Origin: Abiotrophia sp. HMSC24B09 | GTDB lineage: Bacteria; Bacillota; Bacilli; Lactobacillales; Aerococcaceae | Direction: 5' to 3' | Assembly: GCF_001815865.1 (NCBI RefSeq) | Contig: NZ_KV822202.1 | Span: 32,303 to 96,302 of the forward strand | DNA: 64,000 nt | Shown here: positions 61,161 through 64,000 of the stretch, piece after piece | Position numbering within the stretch: the stretch's first letter is position 1 | Layout of the letters: each line of letters opens with the position of its first letter | Program-made: the position numbers and the translations under genes | The notes under the pieces: generated by a model | What the model was told of the DNA's origin: nothing | The model's input: only the letters and a program-made list of their open reading frames with translations | Database searches by the model: none

Positions 61161-61745
61161 ATGACATATCCACAACTTGATCTGGCCCAAGCCAGCTTAC
61201 ATGCTTTAATTAAAACTAACCACGGTGACATCAAGGTGGCCCTCTTCCCAGAGCTAGCGCCTAAGACCGTGGCTAACTTTGTTGGTCTTGCTAAGCAAGG
61301 CTACTATGACGGCGTGATTTTCCACCGGGTCATTGAAGACTTCATGATTCAAGGGGGCGACCCAAGCGGTACCGGTATGGGTGGCGAGAGCATCTATGGC
61401 GAGAGCTTCGAAGATGAGTTCTCACGAGAGCTCTACAACTTGAAGGGGGCCCTTTCCATGGCTAACGCAGGGCCTAATACTAACGGCAGCCAATTCTTTA
61501 TCGTAACAGCTAGCAATGTACCAAGCACCATGTTGGGCCAAATGCAGGAACTGGGTTTCCCTGAAGAAATCGTGGCAGCCTATGCGACAGAGGGCGGGAC
61601 ACCTTGGTTGGACCAACGCCACACGGTCTTCGGTCATGTGGTAGAAGGCATGGATGTCGTCATTGCAATCAATAAAGTTGTTACCGGTCCCCAAGATAAA
61701 CCGGTAGAACCTGTTGTGATTGAGACGATTGATGTGTTAGAATAA
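61161..61745 (+). CDS. Peptidyl-prolyl cis-trans isomerase, cyclophilin type
   Basis: Cytoplasmic cyclophilin of 194 residues that assists protein folding. The active-site segments are [20 protein letters not shown] (the catalytic Arg, Phe and Gln) and [19 protein letters not shown], then [13 protein letters not shown] with the ligand-pocket His. There is an insertion of about 20 residues ([18 protein letters not shown]) usual for Lactobacillales cyclophilins. No signal peptide. AGGAGG precedes the ATG. It is followed 19 bases later by the S1-domain gene. Confidence 0.92.
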   Translation: MTYPQLDLAQASLHALIKTNHGDIKVALFPELAPKTVANFVGLAKQGYYDGVIFHRVIEDFMIQGGDPSGTGMGGESIYGESFEDEFSRELYNLKGALSMANAGPNTNGSQFFIVTASNVPSTMLGQMQELGFPEEIVAAYATEGGTPWLDQRHTVFGHVVEGMDVVIAINKVVTGPQDKPVEPVVIETIDVLE

Positions 61746-61764
61746 GCAAGGATGGTGACATCCT

Positions 61765-62166
61765 ATGACTGAATTTAAAATAGGCGATATCGTTGAAGGC
61801 CAAATCACAGGCATCCAAAATTATGGCGTCTTCGTCGGGCTCTCGCCAACCGAACAAGGTCTGGTTCACATTTCCGAGTGCAAGCATGGCTACATGAATG
61901 AGCTCAGCAACCAGATTAAGGTAGGCGACAAGGTCAAGGTCATGGTCATTGACATTGATGAATATACCAAGAAGATTAGCCTGTCCATGCGGGTCCTGAT
62001 GAAACTCAACACCCCGCCGTATCCAGCCCGAACCAAGAAGCGCGCCAAGCGCCATTTGCCTGACATTGGTTTTTCCAGTGTGGCTAAGAAGTTACCGGAA
62101 TGGATTGATAGCGCCCTTCAATCCATTGAAGAAGATCGCTTTGAAGTCAAGCAACAAATCAAATAA
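61765..62166 (+). CDS. S1-domain RNA-binding protein (CvfD/YugI-type)
   Basis: RNA-binding post-transcriptional regulator of 133 residues. Residues about 4-75 are an S1 domain (GDIVEGQITGIQNYGVFVGL, then GLVHISE and VMVIDIDEYTKKISLSMR). The C-terminal 55 residues are basic and helical. The whole matches B. subtilis general stress protein 13 (YugI) and streptococcal CvfD, which binds the 30S subunit and affects virulence gene expression. Probably co-transcribed with the cyclophilin gene and placed 37 bases before pgi. Confidence 0.88.
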   Translation: MTEFKIGDIVEGQITGIQNYGVFVGLSPTEQGLVHISECKHGYMNELSNQIKVGDKVKVMVIDIDEYTKKISLSMRVLMKLNTPPYPARTKKRAKRHLPDIGFSSVAKKLPEWIDSALQSIEEDRFEVKQQIK

Positions 62167-62203
62167 ACTAGTCCAATACTAGCTAGACAAGAGGTAGGAA
62201 AAA

Positions 62204-63547
62204 ATGGCACATATTAAATTTGATTACTCTACTGCCAAAAAATTCTTTGGCGAACACGAACTAACTCAACTCCAAGACTACGTGACCGTAGCTGACCGTC
62301 AATTGCGCGAAGGGACAGGGGCAGGTAGCGACTATACTGGTTGGGTGACTTGGCCTGAAGCATACGATAAGGAAGAATTTGCCCAAGTTCAAGCTGCTGC
62401 TGAGAAAATCCGTCAAGATTCTGATGTCTTAGTGGTCATCGGGATCGGGGGTTCATACCTAGGCGCTCGTGCAGCCATCGAGTTCTTGAACGATAGCTTC
62501 TATAATATGAAGGCTGGCCGTAAGGGGATGCCACAAGTAGTCTTTGCTGGTAACAGCATTTCTTCTACTTATTTACATGACTTATTAGACTTGATTGGCG
62601 ACCGTGACTTCTCAATCAACGTTATTTCTAAATCAGGGACCACTACTGAACCAGCCGTTGGTTTCCGTGTCCTCAAGGAAAAATTGATTGCTAAGTATGG
62701 TAAGGAAGAAGCCATCAAACGTATCTACGCAACCACTGACGCTAAGCGTGGGGCCCTCAAGGCAGAAGCCAACCAAGAAGGTTACCAAACTTTCGTTATC
62801 CCAGATGCAATCGGCGGACGCTTCACTGTCCTAACACCAGTTGGTCTCTTGCCAATCGCGGTTGCAGGTGGCGACATCCAAGCTATGATGCAAGGGGCAG
62901 CAGCTGCTATGGCCGAATACAGCCAAGCAGATTTAGCAAGCAACCAAGCTTACCAATATGCAGCGATTCGTAACATCCTCTACCGTAAAGGTAAAGTAAC
63001 AGAGCTCTTGGTTAACTACGAACCAGGTATGGCCTTCTTCAACGAATGGTGGAAGCAACTCTTCGGTGAATCAGAAGGGAAAGACTTCAAGGGCATCTAC
63101 CCATCAAGTGCTAACTTCTCTACTGACTTACACTCCTTGGGTCAATACATCCAAGAAGGCCGTCGCAACATCTTCGAGACGGTTGTCAAGGTTGAGACGC
63201 CTCGCCATGACGTAGTCATTCCAGAACAAGAAGTTGATACCGATGGTTTAGGTTACTTACAAGGTCAAACTGTTGACTTCGTTAACACCAAAGCCTTCCA
63301 AGGGACCCTCTTGGCTCACATCGATGGCCAAGTGCCTAACTTAGTCGTAAGCATTCCAGCGATGGATGCCTACAGCTTAGGTTACTTAGTATACTTCTTC
63401 GAAATCGCGGTGGCTATTTCTGGTTACCTCAACGGGGTTAACCCATTCGACCAACCAGGGGTAGAAGCCTACAAGAAGAATATGTTTGCCCTCTTAGGCA
63501 AGCCAGGTTTTGAAGACTTAGCTGCAGAATTGAACAGCCGCTTATAA
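62204..63547 (+). CDS. pgi: Glucose-6-phosphate isomerase
   Basis: Glycolytic enzyme interconverting glucose-6-phosphate and fructose-6-phosphate, 447 residues, the compact length of Gram-positive Pgi. Key segments are [15 protein letters not shown] (phosphate binding), [14 protein letters not shown] (signature 1), the [19 protein letters not shown] stretch and the C-terminal active-site Lys in [20 protein letters not shown] (signature 2). AGAGGT is about 8 bases before the ATG. Codon choice is visibly biased to a few favoured codons, as in highly expressed genes. Terminator after it. Confidence 0.96.
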   Translation: MAHIKFDYSTAKKFFGEHELTQLQDYVTVADRQLREGTGAGSDYTGWVTWPEAYDKEEFAQVQAAAEKIRQDSDVLVVIGIGGSYLGARAAIEFLNDSFYNMKAGRKGMPQVVFAGNSISSTYLHDLLDLIGDRDFSINVISKSGTTTEPAVGFRVLKEKLIAKYGKEEAIKRIYATTDAKRGALKAEANQEGYQTFVIPDAIGGRFTVLTPVGLLPIAVAGGDIQAMMQGAAAAMAEYSQADLASNQAYQYAAIRNILYRKGKVTELLVNYEPGMAFFNEWWKQLFGESEGKDFKGIYPSSANFSTDLHSLGQYIQEGRRNIFETVVKVETPRHDVVIPEQEVDTDGLGYLQGQTVDFVNTKAFQGTLLAHIDGQVPNLVVSIPAMDAYSLGYLVYFFEIAVAISGYLNGVNPFDQPGVEAYKKNMFALLGKPGFEDLAAELNSRL

Positions 63548-63575
63548 GACTTTCTACTATATAATAGGCAGAATC

Positions 63576-63616
63576 AAGCAGGGATCCAGATGGACTTCCC
63601 TGCTTGTCTTTTTTTA
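63576..63616 (+). terminator. Terminator of pgi
   Basis: AAGCAGGGA / TCCCTGCTT stem, then seven T. Confidence 0.85.
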
Positions 63617-63699
63617 CCACTATATCTTGTGGCCAAAGAGGGCCCCAAAGAGGCTTAAACACAAGTTCTCAAATAGACCAAAAAAGATGAAAAAAGTGG

Positions 63700-63729
63700 T
63701 TGACAGTCATAAGTGGACCATGGTATATT
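63700..63729 (+). promoter_or_regulatory. Tandem promoter 1 of an expected rRNA operon
   Basis: TTGACA, 18-bp spacer, TATATT, with an A-rich tract immediately upstream. Confidence 0.75.
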
Positions 63730-63788
63730 ACTAGAGTCCTTACGACAGCGACAGCTGAAAAAGCTGCTGGCTAATTCCTAAAAAGGGC

Positions 63789-63817
63789 TTGACCTGAAGC
63801 GGTTGTAATGATATTAT
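63789..63817 (+). promoter_or_regulatory. Tandem promoter 2 of an expected rRNA operon
   Basis: TTGACC, 17-bp spacer, TATTAT. Confidence 0.7.
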
Positions 63818-63879
63818 AGAGTAGGTCTGAGAGTTAGCGAACATTCACTAAAAAGTTTGAAAAAAGAGCTAAAAAGTGT

Positions 63880-63908
63880 TTGACAAGCATAGCCCAGGCT
63901 GATATGAT
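63880..63908 (+). promoter_or_regulatory. Tandem promoter 3 of an expected rRNA operon
   Basis: TTGACA, 17-bp spacer, TATGAT, preceded by repeated A tracts as in UP elements. Confidence 0.75.
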
Positions 63909-63970
63909 ATATGAGTTGCTACCAGCAACAAGCAACAAGTAAAAACTTCGAAAAAACTTCTGAAAAGTTG

Positions 63971-63999
63971 TTGACAGGAAGTAAGGCTTGTGCTAATAT
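63971..63999 (+). promoter_or_regulatory. Tandem promoter 4 of an expected rRNA operon
   Basis: TTGACA, 17-bp spacer, TAATAT with TGC before it, at the right edge. It is preceded by an A-rich tract. The transcript would start just outside the window. Confidence 0.7.
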
Positions 64000-64000
64000 A

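Overview
The window looks like a chromosome segment of a low-to-moderate GC Gram-positive coccus of the order Lactobacillales, most likely family Aerococcaceae or a close relative; no rRNA gene lies inside the window, so this is inferred from gene content. Supporting signs are strong AGGAGG ribosome binding sites, Spx, MecA, PerR, a CpoA-type glycolipid glycosyltransferase, a GlnP in which binding protein and permease are fused, and the YutD/YutF/DUF1461 run. Core genes look close to half GC. They are interrupted by clearly AT-rich blocks that read as acquired DNA.

Layout. 1-4.4 kb: GH38 alpha-mannosidase (5' end cut by the window) and GH20 hexosaminidase, a host-glycan degrading pair. 4.5-10.2 kb: perR, trpS, spx, mecA, a HerA/YjgR-type ATPase and an aldo/keto reductase. 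10.2-12.6 kb: AT-rich island with one 554-residue protein carrying a C-terminal PD-(D/E)xK-like nuclease motif. 12.6-19.1 kb: Cof-type HAD phosphatase, small hypotheticals, CpoA-like glycosyltransferase and glnPQ, with four copies of a ~200-bp palindromic repeat. 19.1-23.1 kb: small peptide candidate, lipoprotein, two membrane proteins and an ABC ATPase, arranged like a bacteriocin immunity/export (LanI/LanEFG-style) operon behind a promoter that overlaps a perfect 16-bp palindrome. 23.6-27.2 kb: extracellular FMN/FAD reductase and an RlmD-type rRNA methyltransferase, both preceded by promoters with the same 21-bp-phased direct repeats.

27.4-34.6 kb is a macrolide-resistance element: a serine recombinase remnant, the MTASMRLR leader, mef(A), the MYLIFM leader, msr(D), then on the minus strand a decayed Y-family polymerase, an orphan little-finger-like protein, a YolD-like protein and a DUF5960-like protein. 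An AT-rich membrane protein and a decayed gene copy follow. 34.6-38.0 kb: HrtBA-like efflux pump divergent from a ferrochelatase, a heme/porphyrin homeostasis module. 38.1-44.4 kb: BtrH/C39-like protein, SRPBCC-MarR cassette, an overlapping three-gene cell-envelope operon (GT2-GtrA, phosphodiester glycosidase, small membrane protein), an APH(6)-like kinase and a membrane protein. 44.5-52.3 kb: an accessory run (S66/MccF-like peptidase, ankyrin protein, DUF4300 lipoprotein, YdeI, GrpB, TraX, cyclase, immunity-like protein). 52.5-63.6 kb: housekeeping genes (threonine aldolase, AlkD-like, MazG-like, glycerol dehydrogenase-like, yutD-yutF-DUF1461, Ohr, ferredoxin-NADP reductase, YuiD-like, cyclophilin, S1 protein, pgi). 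The last 300 bases hold four tandem strong promoters with A-rich upstream tracts, as found before an rRNA operon, which should begin just past the window.

The most characterised system is the Mef/Msr macrolide module with both translational leader peptides intact. The best candidates for something undescribed are the nuclease-like island protein, the palindromic repeat family, the twin 21-bp-phased promoters, the orphan little-finger protein and the lipoprotein/ABC operon.
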